Part shown: positions 1 to 12,609 of the stretch, piece by piece | Layout: each line of letters begins with the position of its first letter | Position numbering within the stretch: position 1 is the stretch's first letter | Assembly (NCBI GenBank): GCA_030685235.1 | Contig: MU839115.1 | Coordinates: forward strand, 124,001-188,000 | DNA: 64,000 nucleotides | Direction of reading: 5' to 3' | From: Copromyces sp. CBS 386.78 | Taxonomy: Eukaryota; Ascomycota; Sordariomycetes; Sordariales; Sordariaceae | The notes under the pieces: model-generated | What the model was told of the DNA's origin: nothing | The model's input: the letters and a program-made list of their open reading frames with translations, nothing else | The model's database searches: none | Program-made: the position numbers and the translations under genes

Positions 1-1
1 T

Positions 2-1636
2 GGTTATCTTGAGGGTTTGATTGATAAGTATCTGATCAACGACAACACCCTATCCTTCACGATGGCGCCTTCGCCAACCTTCAGCCAGGAGCTTGCCCAA
101 GAGGAGGAAACCCGCCTGAGCACCAAGATCTCGGAAGTCGTCAAAGCTGCTGGTAGCGAGGAGGAAGCCCGAGCTGCTCTTGAGGCGCGCGAACTTAAGT
201 TGTTGGCCGAGCAAAGCAAGACCAACACCGAAGACCTTAGCTGCCTTCCTAGCGTGCATGTCAAGGATATTCCGCGCCAAAAGGACTCGGTTATCTTGAG
301 ACACGATAGCACATCAAGAGTCAAGACACAGTGGCGCGAGGCTCCAACAAACGGGTTGACTTACTTCCGCGCTATCAACCAGCTTGCGAACTTGCCGGAT
401 GAGCTCCGAAGCCTGATTCCTCTCTTTACTGATTCCATTATGCGCCTGGGTACCAAGGATATGTCCATGGAGCAGCTTGAGGATTTAATCAAGCTGAAGA
501 CTGGAGGTGTCTCGGTCGGTTACCATTCGGCATCTCAGCCAACTGATTTCACTCGGGCCACAGAAAGCTTGGTGTTCTCCGGTATGGCATTGGATCGCCA
601 TGTGCCAACCATGTTCGACCTCTTGCGCAAGCTGGTCGTAGAGACTAATTTTGACAGTCCTCAGGCAGCTCAACAAATTCGCCAGTTGTTGCAGGCATCG
701 GCTGATGGCGTCGTGAACGACATTGCTTCGTCGGGACACGCTTACGCTCGGAGAGCCGCGGAAGCTGGCCTTACATGGGATTCCTTCCTCAAAGAGCAGG
801 TCAGCGGTCTCTCGCAGGTAAAGCTGGTGACTAGCTTGGCAAGCCGGCCCGAGTCCGATTCGTTGGAGGATGTTATTGCAAAGCTCAAGCACATTCAACA
901 GTTCGCACTGGCCGGTAACCTTCGCACCGCCATCACCTGCGACAGCGGAAGTGTCTCTGAAAACGCCAAGGCGCTCTCGAACTTTGTGAACTCGCTGCCT
1001 TCAGAAGCGGTGACTTTCCCGAGTCGGGGAGCCCCCAGGTTTACTCGTGATATTAAGGCGTTTTATCCCTTGCCCTATCAGGTTTACTATGGCGCCTTGG
1101 CTCTCCCTACGGTTTCTTACACGTCTTCCGAGGGTGCCCCTCTCCAGATTCTCTCGCAGCTCTTGACCCACAAGCACTTGCATCACGAGATCCGTGAGAA
1201 GGGCGGTGCCTACGGTGGCGGATCTTACGCCCGCCCTCTTGACGGTATCTTTGGCTTCTACTCGTACCGCGACCCGAACCCCGTCAACACGCTCAAGATC
1301 ATGCAGAATGCTGGTCAGTGGGCGGTTGACAAGAAGTGGACTGATCGGGATCTTGAAGATGCCAAGATCTCTGTCTTCCAGGGCGTTGACGCTCCCAAGG
1401 CTGTCAACGAAGAAGGCATGGCCCAGTTCCTCTATGGTATCACCGATGAGATGAAGCAGAAACGCCGCGAAGAACTCTTGGATGTTACCAAGGATCAGGT
1501 CCGGGAGGTGGCGCAGAAATATGTTGTCAAGGCTCTTGACGACGCCTCTGAGCGCGTCGTATTCCTTGGCGAGAAGCGGGACTGGGTCGACAATTCTTGG
1601 GCGGTCAACGAGATGGACATCAACGGTTCCGCTTAG
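2..1636 (+). CDS. CYM1: Mitochondrial presequence protease (CYM1/PreP, M16C), 3' part
   Basis: This is the C-terminal half (about 544 residues) of the M16C metalloprotease that degrades cleaved targeting peptides in the mitochondrial matrix. The frame is open from base 2 (no start codon; the gene enters the window already in progress) to TAG at 1634-1636. The zinc-binding inverted HxxEH motif lies in the N-terminal half, outside the window. Seen here: the long acidic helical linker typical of PreP (about residues 20-60 of the fragment), the third and fourth peptidase-like domains, and the conserved late block [20 protein letters not shown] (encoded near 1180-1235), which in this family contributes to peptide binding. 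No intron is apparent. About 3.5 kb of non-coding sequence separates it from the next gene in the same direction. Family assignment is confident; only the completeness is limited by the window edge. Confidence 0.93.
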   Translation, partial: GYLEGLIDKYLINDNTLSFTMAPSPTFSQELAQEEETRLSTKISEVVKAAGSEEEARAALEARELKLLAEQSKTNTEDLSCLPSVHVKDIPRQKDSVILRHDSTSRVKTQWREAPTNGLTYFRAINQLANLPDELRSLIPLFTDSIMRLGTKDMSMEQLEDLIKLKTGGVSVGYHSASQPTDFTRATESLVFSGMALDRHVPTMFDLLRKLVVETNFDSPQAAQQIRQLLQASADGVVNDIASSGHAYARRAAEAGLTWDSFLKEQVSGLSQVKLVTSLASRPESDSLEDVIAKLKHIQQFALAGNLRTAITCDSGSVSENAKALSNFVNSLPSEAVTFPSRGAPRFTRDIKAFYPLPYQVYYGALALPTVSYTSSEGAPLQILSQLLTHKHLHHEIREKGGAYGGGSYARPLDGIFGFYSYRDPNPVNTLKIMQNAGQWAVDKKWTDRDLEDAKISVFQGVDAPKAVNEEGMAQFLYGITDEMKQKRREELLDVTKDQVREVAQKYVVKALDDASERVVFLGEKRDWVDNSWAVNEMDINGSA

Positions 1637-4206
1637 ACCACTTCATCAACTTCGGTCGTGTTCCGCTGTTGATGAGGTGGGCGGTCTTGTATTTGTAAAG
1701 TGATATGTTGAATGATACCCTCCTCCAATACAAAAGGGACAATGAGGCAGCGCGCACCCAGTGGGCTGCAACGACATTCGGCTCCAATCAGCGCTCCAAT
1801 TTCCCGGCTGTATACTGATCAAAGGTTTTAGGTTTTTGTTCCACTACTGTTCTTTGTTTTCTCCCCTTTCTCATCAAACAGCGCCAGCTACGATACGCTT
1901 CAACGCCTGCTCAGTGGCGTTGATGCCACAAAACGGTGCGAGATCAAAGGTGACAGGGAATCGGCGTTCTGCGCCTTGAGGCCCGGCCGAGGGCTCGTTC
2001 TTTCAGAACCGTCTTCCTCAGCTTTGGACGTGCGGACTAAAGAACAGAGTACATGCTTCTGCTATCGTGAACCGAGTGTTTAATGTCATGATATTCCCTT
2101 GTTTCCTAGCTTACGTCATCAACCCTTCTCAGGCGAGATAGCCGAAGCATTTGGACCATGACAGGTTGCCTCTGAAGAGTAGCGGCCCTACGCTACAACC
2201 ACGAGACTACATGTCAGGCTGCGTCCTGGTTGCTTCTGCTGACTCACACAATCAGCCATCTATATTGGGATGCAGCCTCGCCTGGGGCACAATCGTAGCA
2301 GACCAATGAATTCGGTCCGTCTTGAACAAATGATCGTCGTCGGTGTGAACCCAGGGGTGCGGCCAACGACATCGATGATCAAAGGCGCAGCATGCTTCCG
2401 TGCATGCGTAACATCAATCTTCTATTACTCGACAACAAGCAGATAAAGGGCGTTTCATGCCGTCTAGGAGGCGGAAATGTATATCAAATATATCAACACA
2501 ATCTAGCAGATACATAAGTAGACTCGTGAAGGCAAGCTCGTTTCGACTCAAAATGTGTGCTTTTGAGGAAGCGGCTCTCCGGTCATTTTCAACCATCTGC
2601 CTTCCAATTCTTCGAATATCGTATTCAGAACAGCCCCTTGGTCAAAGCTGCTGTCTACAAGGCACTCTTCATAGTGTATGCAGTGAGGATGGGTGATCGC
2701 AAGGCACAGGCGAGTCGGCAAGATACCGACCGACACGGGTTGGGTCGCTTGCAGATGCAACAGAGGCCTATTGCGCGATTTGACTGGTCTTTTGTCGTCT
2801 AGGTACCGTCGTTGTGCCAGTATGAAATCGGCGATGTCGGCGATGTCGGCGATGTCGTGTGACCATGTCCAGAGTGCAGTTTTTGTGTGATACAGTGATA
2901 CTATCGAAACTAGAAAGTCACCCTATTCCAACGGCGTTGCTCAATATCGCGCTATAGGTGAGGGGCTCATAGTCGTAGCCCTCGCCCGTGACACTTTCTC
3001 TTGTCTCCATTCTCGAAACCCAACCTAAAAACCCTATCTGCTCACGCGGTTCGCATGGCGGCCCGGCACTGAATCTAGAACCTCCCCGGAGAGGGATATC
3101 GGGCGCATGCTACGTGTTTTGGCGGCGCACGGAGTTGCGGTCTGAAAGTCCCGCGTTTTAAAGACTCGGGGATTGCCCGAGAAATGCACATGTAATCAAG
3201 CGGCGAGATAGGCGCAAACATGGGATGAAAGGGGTCCCGGCTGTCACTGTCGTCGTCAGGGCACATTGAACAAGTCCAAGTGTAAGAAGGCTTCGGGTAG
3301 GTTTTGCGAGGTCATGGAAGTGGAAATCAGCCACGGAGAGACCGCAACGATCGCCAATCCAAATCATGACGGAAGACACCGAATGCGGCCGATGCTTCTC
3401 AGTGCCCAATGTCTGTCCAGCAAAAACGTGATTACGAGAGTTGCGGCGGGCAGCAGAAGGTGGGACCCCTGCCATGTTCTCTGGCTTCTCTGCTGCCTTC
3501 TACGGCTAGCTGGGTAGCACCAGGTGCCATACGTGGTTAGGGCGAATTCTGCAGCGCCGATTGGAGTTTTTTCTGATTTCTCGTTGGAGAAAAAATCACG
3601 GAATGGAAACGATCGAGATGGCGGCCGGGGCTGGACGACGGGGGCTTCCGCGGCGACGTCCCTTTTTTGTGGGCGGAAATCGAGAAAAAAAAAGTTTTGG
3701 CCAGCAGGATGAGGAGCACAGCCTCCGGCGGACCTGCTGCCTCGCTTTCCTTCAGTGCCAAAGAGACGCCCGTGCCCTGCCAATTGCCCTCTTCCCGCTC
3801 CTTTGCCCTCACCACGGCAGGCTTTTTGAGGTTCCATCTTTTGTCTCCCCACCTGCTGCACATCCACATTGGCATTGTCCATCGGTTGAATCGAGCCTGG
3901 GCCCCTCCACTCGACAAAAACAAGCGCGGTCGGCAGCTCACAATCAGCAGAAACAGCAGAAGAAATCGTCGACCTCCCGCCCCGGCCCGCCGAGTCCCAA
4001 GACCCCCCCGCCCTCTTCCACCCCCTGACGCCTGATTCTTTAACCTCCCCTCCTCCACGCAACCCTTTTTTAAACTTTTCCTCTCTTTCCTTCTCTTCTC
4101 TCCTCTTCCCTCTTCCCTCATCTGCAACTGTTGCAACTACACACGTAGCCCCCTCCATTCCAGACACTCTATACAATCCACAGCTTGCTTTCTTGCGCGA
4201 TAACGG
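1637..4206. other. Intergenic region and ODC promoter / 5' transcribed region
   Basis: No supportable gene. It contains the CYM1 3' UTR, a 9-bp tandem repeat (three copies of CGGCGATGT, about 2829-2857) and, from about 3960, strongly pyrimidine-rich sequence with many CTTCT/CCTC runs leading to an intron donor at 4207, as expected of a fungal promoter/5' UTR upstream of ornithine decarboxylase. Longer open frames on the minus strand here (for example 3364-4215) have low-complexity composition and look like chance. Confidence 0.5.
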
Positions 4207-4643
4207 GTAAGTCAATGACGGTGACGGCGGTGTGCTTCCAATTCCATCCCATGATTCTCAAATGCTCTACCCTTTGATATCCAGCCACACCCGACCCGGA
4301 TCACATGTGTGCTCCAAAGAGACGGGATGGAAGCTCTCCCGGCTTTCTCTGGGTCTCTGAGCCCCGTAGAGTGGGGAGCTCTTCCATGTGGCAAACCGCC
4401 CCGACGCGGACTGCTCAAAAAGGCTGGCTTGGCCGACTACCCGACTCGGAGTCTGCGTCCCAGACAACCTATCTACATCCAGTGTCATCATAGTGTGGAG
4501 GGATCATCACAAGGCCCAACCTCCAAGTCCAACACTCTGCACACATTCTTCACAGCTTCTTCGCCCTCTTCTTCACACAATATCCACTCTGCCTCTTCAC
4601 GACTTGGTCACGGTCAAGTTGCTAACATTGCGCCCATTATCAG
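4207..4643 (+). other. Predicted 5' UTR intron of the ODC gene
   Basis: A perfect GTAAGT donor lies at 4207-4212. A GCTAAC branch-site consensus at 4621-4626 is followed 15 nt later by TATCAG ending at 4643. The 437-nt interval contains all the ATG triplets found near the coding start (4214, 4250, 4304, 4328, 4385). After removal, the remaining 541 nt of leader (4644-5184) has no ATG. The splice signals are seen directly; that the intron is used is inference, without transcript data. Confidence 0.6.
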
Positions 4644-5184
4644 GACGGACACGTCGTCGTCGTCGCCATAGCATCCACCTCCCTTGACTGCCTTTGGTCT
4701 TCTCAAAGGCAACCCTATTTAACACGGCTTCCTCGGCCGTAAAGCTCGTCTCGGACCAAGATTTCAGCCTCAGAAAGACCTTCCACATCATCAACGTCGT
4801 ACCTCCCCCATCCGCTCCTGAGGGTCTCTAAGAAGCTCGACGCTTTCTTTTTCGACCTCTCTCCCAACCAAGGACCTGAATACAGTCCCAACCGTCAGCT
4901 GCCGCATAGGACGAGTTCTGCGGTTCTTCCTCTAACGGAGGAAGAGTCGAGGAGGCCTCGTCAGATCGCTCAGGGATCAGTCTCATACCGACACCGACCC
5001 CCCTAAGACCAATTTTCAAGAAGCACTTGCTCCTTTTGACAAAGACACATTAACTACGCAACAAAGCCAAAACCAACAACAACCAACACACGCACGCAAA
5101 CTCCCCCTCACACCGGGAACCTCCGAAACCTCGCAAAACTCCACTACCATTACTCGATCTTATCCCCCAGTCAAATCTTGGGAT
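4644..5184 (+). promoter_or_regulatory. Long ATG-free 5' leader of ODC mRNA
   Basis: The 541 nt between the predicted 5' UTR intron and the ODC start contain no ATG at all on the sense strand; in fact none occurs from 4388 to 5184. The stretch is rich in C, A and T with repeated CCAACAAC-type runs just before the start. Fungal ODC genes are known to be polyamine-regulated, and Neurospora spe-1 has a long leader through which spermidine affects expression. A regulatory role for this particular leader is therefore plausible but not shown by the sequence alone. Confidence 0.45.
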
Positions 5185-6711
5185 ATGGTTATGCCGACTG
5201 TTGTCTCCGACCGCATGGGCACTATCGATTTCATCGATTATACAAACAATCATGTCTTTTCAAAGTGTCAAACCGACAGTTTGAACATCATTCAAAATGG
5301 CTCCTTGAAGCACGATGAATATCTCCGCGGCCTTGCCAACGGCAAGTTGATCGCCAAACAAATGATTGGCGATGCCCTCCGCCAGCGTGTGGAGAGCATT
5401 GACTACGAGTTCTGCGAGCCTGGCGACGAGGACACCTTCTTTGTCGCCGATCTCGGCGAGGTCTACCGCCAGCACCTCCGCTGGAAGTTGAACCTTCCCC
5501 GCGTCAAGCCGTTCTATGGTGAGTATTTCCAATTAGATGAGCTCCGTATTGAGGATTCAACCTGCTGACTTTGATGTTTGTTATCAGCTGTCAAGTGCAA
5601 CCCCGACGACAGGCTCTTGCAGCTTCTGGCCGCACTCGGCACCGGCTTCGACTGTGCTTCCAAGGCCGAGATTGAGCAAGTCCTCCGCATGGGCGTCGAT
5701 CCCTCCCGCATTATCTATGCACAGCCGTGCAAGACCAACTCATATGTGCGCTATGTCGCCCAGCAGGGCGTGCGCCAGATGACCTTCGATAACGCCGATG
5801 AGCTGCGCAAGATTGCGCGCTTATATCCCGACGCCGAGCTCTTCCTCCGTATCCTTACCGACGATTCTTCGTCCCTTTGCCGTCTCAGCTTGAAGTTTGG
5901 TGCTTCCCTCGACTCCACCGACGGTCTCTTGGGCCTTGCCCGTCAGCTGGGTCTCAACGTGGTTGGCGTCAGCTTCCACGTTGGCTCTGGCGCCTCTGAT
6001 CCTACTGCTTTCTTGAAGGCTGTTCAGGACGCTCATGTCGTCTTCCAGCAGGCCGCTGCTTATGGCTACAACCTGAAGACTCTCGATGTCGGTGGAGGCT
6101 TCTGCAGCGACGATACTTTCGAGCAGATGGCCAACGTCTTGCGCGCTGCCCTCGATGAGTACTTCCCGGCCCATACCGGCGTCAACCTCATCGCTGAGCC
6201 TGGTCGCTACTACGCTTCCTCGGCATTTACTCTTGCCTGCAACATCATTGCTCGCCGCACTATCCAGGACGGCTCTGCTGTCTCGGTCTCTGACTCCTCT
6301 TCTTCTATGAGCGACGACGGATCGGTGAACAACGGCGACGCCAGCTACATGGTCTACGTCAACGATGGTCTGTACGGAAACTTCAGCAGCATCATGTTCG
6401 ATCACCAGCACCCCGTGGCCAAGATCCTCCGTGCTGGCGGCCGTACCATGTACAACTCTGTTGCTGCTCACGAGTCTGCTGCGGAGGACGCCATTGCGTA
6501 CAGCATCTGGGGTCCCACCTGCGACGGCATTGATCGCATCACCGAGAGCATCCGCTTCCGCGAGATTCTCGATGTTGGCGACTGGCTGTACTTCGAGGAC
6601 ATGGGTGCCTACACGAAGTGCTCCGCCACCACCTTCAACGGCTTCTCCAACGAGCATGATGTCATCTACGTCTGCAGCGAGCCTGGTGCCCTGGCTCTCT
6701 TGGAATTGTAA
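5185..6711 (+). CDS. spe-1: Ornithine decarboxylase
   Basis: PLP-dependent fold-III decarboxylase converting ornithine to putrescine, the first committed step of polyamine synthesis; cytosolic homodimer. Exon 1 is 5185-5518, an intron of 69 nt (5519-5587, GTGAGT...TGCTGAC...TATCAG) follows, and exon 2 is 5588-6711, giving 485 residues, the usual length for Sordariales ODC. The splice restores the PLP-lysine motif FYAVKCN (Lys114). Also visible are HVGSGAS, the glycine-rich GGGF loop, EPGRYY (phosphate binding), YVNDGLYG, and WGPTCDGID with the catalytic cysteine. An acidic/serine segment (SVSDSSSSMSDDGS) lies before the C-terminal barrel, as in Neurospora. Start chosen at the first ATG after a 541-nt ATG-free leader; in-frame ATGs at 5191 and 5215 are alternatives. 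The symbol follows the Neurospora orthologue (SPE1 in yeast). Confidence 0.97.
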
Positions 6712-8022
6712 GGTGCAGCGCTTTGCATATCAGATAGGGCACATATGAGGTTCCTTGGGTAGGGGGAGATGTGTGCTGTTATTGTTATTTGCGCAGGAGG
6801 AAGATGATGCAAAACACAGTTGGATTTCTTTCGTTGGCTCGTTTGGGCCCCCTCGTTATAATTTCGCTTTGCATTTTGGATTTCGACAAAAGGGGGCCGA
6901 GGAAAAGATGGAGCGCAGTGTTGGATCAATTTCAGGGTTACAAACAAAAAGGTGGTTAGAGATGATTGGATGCAAAACACCAATTGGGTTTAGACATTAG
7001 AGGAATATGCTTGCGTTGGCCCCCATTGACACTTGACTTTGCATTTCCATTGTGATGAACATCGATACAGGTGGAGGGTGAAGATGGTAGGAATTATGTA
7101 ACGAGAAGGTCGTTGTGCTTTTATACTTGGGTCATGCTGAAAAGTGTCACACGAGGTAGGAAAAGTACGGAGTGCCCTCGTGCGACCAACGTGTAAGTCA
7201 CGGCTTTCCTTATTCGACCCAAGATCAATATTGTCATGGTTTCCGGCGGCACCCCATCCTTCCTTCCGTTCATGTCTTATCTCCCCGCCTTCCAGCTCAC
7301 CCAATCCCACTCGGTGATTCGCTGAACTTGACATGTGCTATCACGAGCTGCGTATCATTGTTGCTGGGATTTCGGATGGAACATCGATAATTGATGATTC
7401 CCCTTGGCAAGCACGTTGTAGGGGATGTTTATCTCATTCATGTATGTCTCGGTACAACCCAGCATGCGTCCGGTCTTTCCTGCCGTCCTCAAGCATCAAG
7501 CTTAGCAGAATGAAGATATGAAAGGGACTTTGAAAGGCGGAACATCCGATTGCTCCAAGTTATCGTACTAGCCGGCCATGCCGCCTTCCGTGTAACGACA
7601 GCAACCCGTCTTGGGAGGTCGGGGAACCTTGATGAGCCATCCGACTTGGAGGTGCCCTGGTGTCGTAAGATACTTGACTTCCAACTTTCCCAAAATACCT
7701 GACCTTTTCTTTTCCCTCTTTTTACCTCCTGAGCTGACCTTTCCTCCTTTTTTTAAAAAACAAAAATCCCTTTTCTACAAATCTAATCACGTCTTCACTG
7801 TTTGCATCCACGGTCCTTTTCCATCCATGACTGCAGTTCTCCAAGGAGGCAATTGTGACTGGAACGAGGGGAGAAGTCCGGGAAGGTGACTGAGCGACAA
7901 GCAAGTAGAAACATCAGCGGCAACGAAGCTGGTACTAGCCGGCGCCATCCCGTCGTGTTTGGAACAAATATTCGAAGTGCACCCACTTTTCCGAAAACCA
8001 GAAAGACAGCAATACGGTGGTC
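6712..8022. other. Intergenic region between ODC and PRPP synthetase
   Basis: No coding evidence: only short open frames in unrelated phases. It should contain the ODC 3' UTR and the PRS promoter/leader; the stretch from about 7690 to 7760 is T- and C-rich as in fungal core promoters. No RNA gene or repeat was recognised. Confidence 0.5.
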
Positions 8023-9755
8023 ATGGTTCGTAACGTCGTTGTCCTAAGCGGTAACTCGCACCCAAAATTCGTCGACAGCGTCTGCAACTACCTAGGACTT
8101 CCGCCGGCAAACCGCGTGCTGGACAAGTTTTCGTCGGGGGAGACACGCTGCGAGATTAGGGACTCAATACGTGGGAAGGACGTCTACATCATCCAGTCGT
8201 TTGGGGTGGGAACCGATGGAAACGCGGTCAACAACAACGATGGATGCTCTTCGGCTACAGGGGCCACCGGTCATGTCACCGTCAACGACTACTTCATCGA
8301 ACTCTGCATCATGATATCGGCCTGCAAGACGGGATCGGCTCGCAGGGTCACCGCCGTCCTGCCATTCTTCCCATACTCCCGCCAGCCGGACCTGCCGTAT
8401 GCCAGGACTGGGGCACCGCTGGTGTCTAGACGTCGAGAATCGTCTATGACAGCAACTGAAGGCCCAGGCGGTGTCTCTTACACGTTCGAAAGCGTCCCGT
8501 CTACACCGGCTGCACATATCCCACGGACTGCTGGACTCACTAACGGCATATCCAAACTGACCACTGGCCTGTCCAACAGCAGCATCACCCGCGGCATCGA
8601 CATCCGTGACATGGTTAAGGCTCCGGCGACGGTGACGGTGACGGGACCAGCAAGCGATGATGGTAACAACTCGTTGGGAGAGAAGCAGGCCCAACAGCAG
8701 AAAGCCAACGACAAGTTCACCACACACGACTACGAGAACCCGACCATGGCGATGGCATTCCAACAGAAGGCCGGGTTCAAGCCGATGATGGCGCAGGCGG
8801 GATCGTTGATTGCGGATCTATTGATGTGTGCGGGAGCGGATCGGATTGTTACGTGCGACTTGCATGAGAGCAGTTACCAGGGGTTCTTCGATATTCCCGG
8901 TGAGTTTCATGTCGCAGCCCTCCTACTGCATCCTCCCTTCCAAAGCCGGGTAAGGAAAAGTAAACAGCCGTCTAACTTGCAGTCATTGCAGTCGATAACC
9001 TCGTCGCCAAACCGATCCTGAAGCGGTATATCCAACACCACATCGAGAACTACAAGGAAGCCGTGGTAGTCAGCCCGGACGCCGGCGGAGCTAAACGCGC
9101 CGCCACCATTGCCGACAGTCTAGGTTTAGGATTTGCTCTCGTCCATAAAGGTTAGTACATCTGTGAGTAAAAGAATCGCAAGCTCATCTCTTTGCTTTCA
9201 TCACTACTGCACCGAGCCACGTCCAGACTTGCCCCTTCCTAACGGGAAAAAATGACACTGACACTCCTTTTCCTCGTCCCCATAGATCGACGCCCACCGT
9301 CCATGCCGCCCCGCCAAAATCAGCCAAACTACCCAACGATGATGCTCGTCGGAAACGTTGCTGGCCGCGTCTGCATCATGGTTGATGACCTCGCCGATAC
9401 GGGCAACACTATCACGCGCGCGGCCAAGCTACTCAAGCGAGAGGGGGCCGTCCAAGTGATTGCACTCATCACGCATGGCGTGTTTAGCGGTGATGCGATA
9501 CAGAGGATTAATGCGTCGGCGCTGGATCGGGTGGTGGTGACGAACACGGTGGCACAAGATCGACATCTTGAAGCCTTCGGAGCAGCTGGACCTGGGGGGA
9601 AGAAAGAGCAGGTAGACAAGAATAAGAATGATGTTGACCCGAGGGTAATTTGTGGGAAGTTGGAGGTGTTGGATATTGCACCGTTTTTTGCGGAGGCGAT
9701 TAGAAGGATCGTGTTTGGGGAGAGTGTTAGTATGCTGCTTCGGGATGGGGACTAA
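8023..9755 (+). CDS. Ribose-phosphate pyrophosphokinase (PRPP synthetase), Prs5/Prs1-like with fungal insertions
   Basis: Makes PRPP from ribose-5-phosphate and ATP for purine, pyrimidine, histidine and tryptophan synthesis. Three exons: 8023-8899, 8992-9150, 9286-9755; introns 8900-8991 (GTGAGT, branch GTCTAAC, using the second of two nearby AGs to give FFDIPVDNL) and 9151-9285 (GTTAGT...CATAG). Product 501 residues, much longer than the about 320 of canonical enzymes. Seen: N-terminal [49 protein letters not shown], the flexible-loop [13 protein letters not shown], and the PRPP-binding loop [13 protein letters not shown] (residues 376-388). Non-homologous insertions lie at about 62-86, 137-248 and 430-450, the pattern known for yeast Prs1/Prs5 subunits that work in hetero-oligomers. 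The FPYSRQPD segment suggests Prs5-type rather than Prs1, from memory only. Start is the ATG at 8023, before the conserved N-terminus. Confidence 0.93.
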
Positions 9756-12609
9756 GGAAGTGGAGGTGGTGGGCAAGGAAAGGAATCGGGAAAACACGGC
9801 CCTGGGAATCTTGGGCTTCTTCTTCTTCTCTTCTCATCATTTGTATTTTCTTGCCAAATTTGACCCCAGGGTACAACCGAGACCACAAAACGGACGCTGC
9901 ACTTGACGCGAACGACTCTGTGTTCTAAGCTGACTGGTAGCTGTATCCGACTTTGAGATCCGCATCTCACCTCCCCCCTGGGCCCAAAACCTAAACCGTG
10001 GGGTAGAAATCAGCACGCTCGATCCATGCTGTCTAGCTGATGTCACTCGGCAATCCTGGAGTAGTATTTCATCGTTTCATGTGAAGATGACTGGCGGGGA
10101 GGCCCACAGTGGGTAAGTCGTATAGCAGATAAAAGCGATACAGTTACCGTTCGTCTTTCCCATCGGTTGGGAATGAATGACACTAAGAAGCGAGCTGGAA
10201 ATAGTAACAGAAAACATTCCAAGTGTTTCGGTCCCTTGACTTTCGGAAAGTGGCATTGTCTAGATCTCGGATTCTGAACTTGCCCCAATCCGTTTTCGAA
10301 GCCCGAATGGTAGGTTAACTTGATGCTGCAGGGATGGTAACAGAAGAAGTGCCGAGTCTGTTCGATGCTGTTGTCTTCAATCTCACACCCTGACGTTGTT
10401 TTCCTCAAACGCGTTCTAAACGCGCAAAGACGCGCTCGAAACACCATTAAACGTGGTTCAAAAAGTGGTTCCCTGTCTGTTCTGGTGGGGTCGGCTGCAG
10501 AATTGGCCCCCCTGCGGCTTGTACGCTTTACGGCCCCGCTTGTAACTTCCAGCGACAAGAACCTCGTCTCCCTGTGCAGCGAACATCGGGCATGACAGGT
10601 TGACAACTTTGGCACTAGGAACAAAAAAACAACCAGTCGGAAGTCTTCAACAACACCAGTCATCAAACGCGTTGTGTTACCCCCGCCCCCTTGCTCTCAC
10701 AAGAACCGATACGTACTGGTAAACAAATCAAAAAAGCGACATGTCTGCAGTGCCGGTGCAGGAGGCAGGGCCAAATGCAATGGGACGGGACCGAACCAGC
10801 GAAGGGATGGATGAGGGCCTGCATTTGGTTGACTTTGTGGACCGTTGGCGTTGGGCCTATGGTATGAAAACAACAAAGACAACAACAACGACAAACAATC
10901 GCGAGAAGACGAGAAGAGAAACGGAAGGATGATACTAGGTTCGCCATCCTTACCGCTTATGAAAAGACTTGAGTGACATTAAAATCTGCAATTCTCTTCA
11001 TCCCGCCAGGGCAATACCTACCTAGACCAGTCAAAAGAAGAAAAAAAGGTTGATACAAACGAACAAGAAGCGGCAGGACGTGGATTGGTCGATGTTGCCG
11101 TCTCTGGCTATGTACCACTTACAAACGAAACGGGCAAGAAGACGACGGGTTTTGCCGCATCACACCTCACGCACTTCAGTCCGATCAACGGGAGACGGGA
11201 CTCCATGTGTTTTTGAAAAATCACCCCACATCTTATGGCAGATGGTAGCGCGGCGAGCGCGGGGAGTGAAAACAGAAAACAGATAACCAAACCAACATCA
11301 GCATTATCCCATCATGAGTTTTGTGGTTACCTGTGTCGGTAACACGAGTCCTTGGGCCCATGTGATGTTGGCTTTGATGTCAGCATTCTTGCTCCTGGCT
11401 GGGCGGAGGAGGGGGTCCCTTGGGGAAAGGGACGAAAGACAGGGTCAGGGCATATGAAGGTGTAAATTTCACAGGATCGTATTGGTAACGTAAGGAAAGT
11501 CAATGCCTGGACCCGCTTCCCACAACATCGAAGAGAAGGGTGGATTCGAGCTTCGCGATTCCCTGGACTGGATTTGACCATGGGCCAGCGCTGACCGGGA
11601 CATTGTCTGGCAAGTCTGGCTGGGCTTTGTGGAGCGGATGGGGAGTGCAATGGCGGGTCAATGTTTTGATGGCCTGTGCGCGACAGGGCCGTTGCAGTGC
11701 CCGCTTTCCCTAGTAAGGCTAGTCGGTGGCCTGGCGCGACGGGCTGCCGCGACTCCGTCAGTCCGTCAGTGGGCGTGGGCAGCCGAGCTCACTCAACGCC
11801 CGCTCCCACCCACCCGTCCACCTGCCGTCCACCCCTGGGGCCTACCTTTTCCAGAGATTACCTCGACTTTACAACCACCACCAGGCGACACCAGGTTCCA
11901 ACATCCAACCTTTGATCCCGATACCTTGCCGCTCACGACTTCAATGCTGTCGCCGTCTCAAAACCTTGACAACTGGGTCCGACGCGCAACCTTGCCACAC
12001 CACCTATGATCGCCGAAATCAATACTACGGACGAAAGAAGGCCACGCCTGGAATTACCACTCATTGACGTGCAACCCGGATTGAAACCAAGCATCGATAG
12101 CTTCTTGCGCCGCGCATGTGGGAATAGTCACACTCTGTCTTCACGACGACAACACTCTAGACCACGGCGAACAATTTTTTAATCTTGCGACATCCGCCGC
12201 CGCCGCCTCCCCAAACCAATAGTGATCCCCCGCCAGAGTACAAGTACGAAGTTCTAGTCTTTCATCGCAGCGCATTGTCGAAACGTTCACCACCGCCGCC
12301 TGCTTGCCATACCTGTTTGCCTTCCCACCGGCTTCTCACCACATCAGACTTGGGACGGCATCAACAAGTGCGCCAAGGACAAAAGATCAGATACAATCGG
12401 CACGTGCTGCATCAACTTTATTACGACCTCGTCGTCGCCGCCGACTCGGGCATTTCCCTCTTTGAAGCAAACGAAGCCAACCCGAGTCTGCCGTCGCAAG
12501 ATATCAAGAGACCACCCACACCCGGTCTACTACTCACCCGCTCCTCAACGTCGTATCAACAACATAAGTTCCGACAGGTTCACCATAGTATTGAACCCCG
12601 GAATCAAAC
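9756..12609. other. Intergenic region / long leader upstream of CDH1
   Basis: 2.85 kb without a gene I can support. The longest minus-strand frame (10043-10666) has cysteine/arginine-rich, unconserved-looking composition and is treated as chance. From about 11,800 the plus strand is C-rich and T-rich with proline/serine-rich short frames (for example around 12185-12616), consistent with a long 5' UTR of the downstream gene. Confidence 0.45.

Noticed and set aside
3364..4215. 283-codon minus-strand open frame upstream of ODC
   Set aside because: Low-complexity Lys/Glu/Gly-rich translation of a pyrimidine-rich promoter; no conservation evident.
5821..6657. 278-codon minus-strand open frame
   Set aside because: Lies entirely antisense to the conserved ODC exon 2; a shadow of codon bias.
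10043..10666. 207-codon minus-strand open frame
   Set aside because: Composition (Cys/Arg/Ser-rich) and lack of any recognisable domain suggest chance, in the non-coding space between PRS and CDH1.
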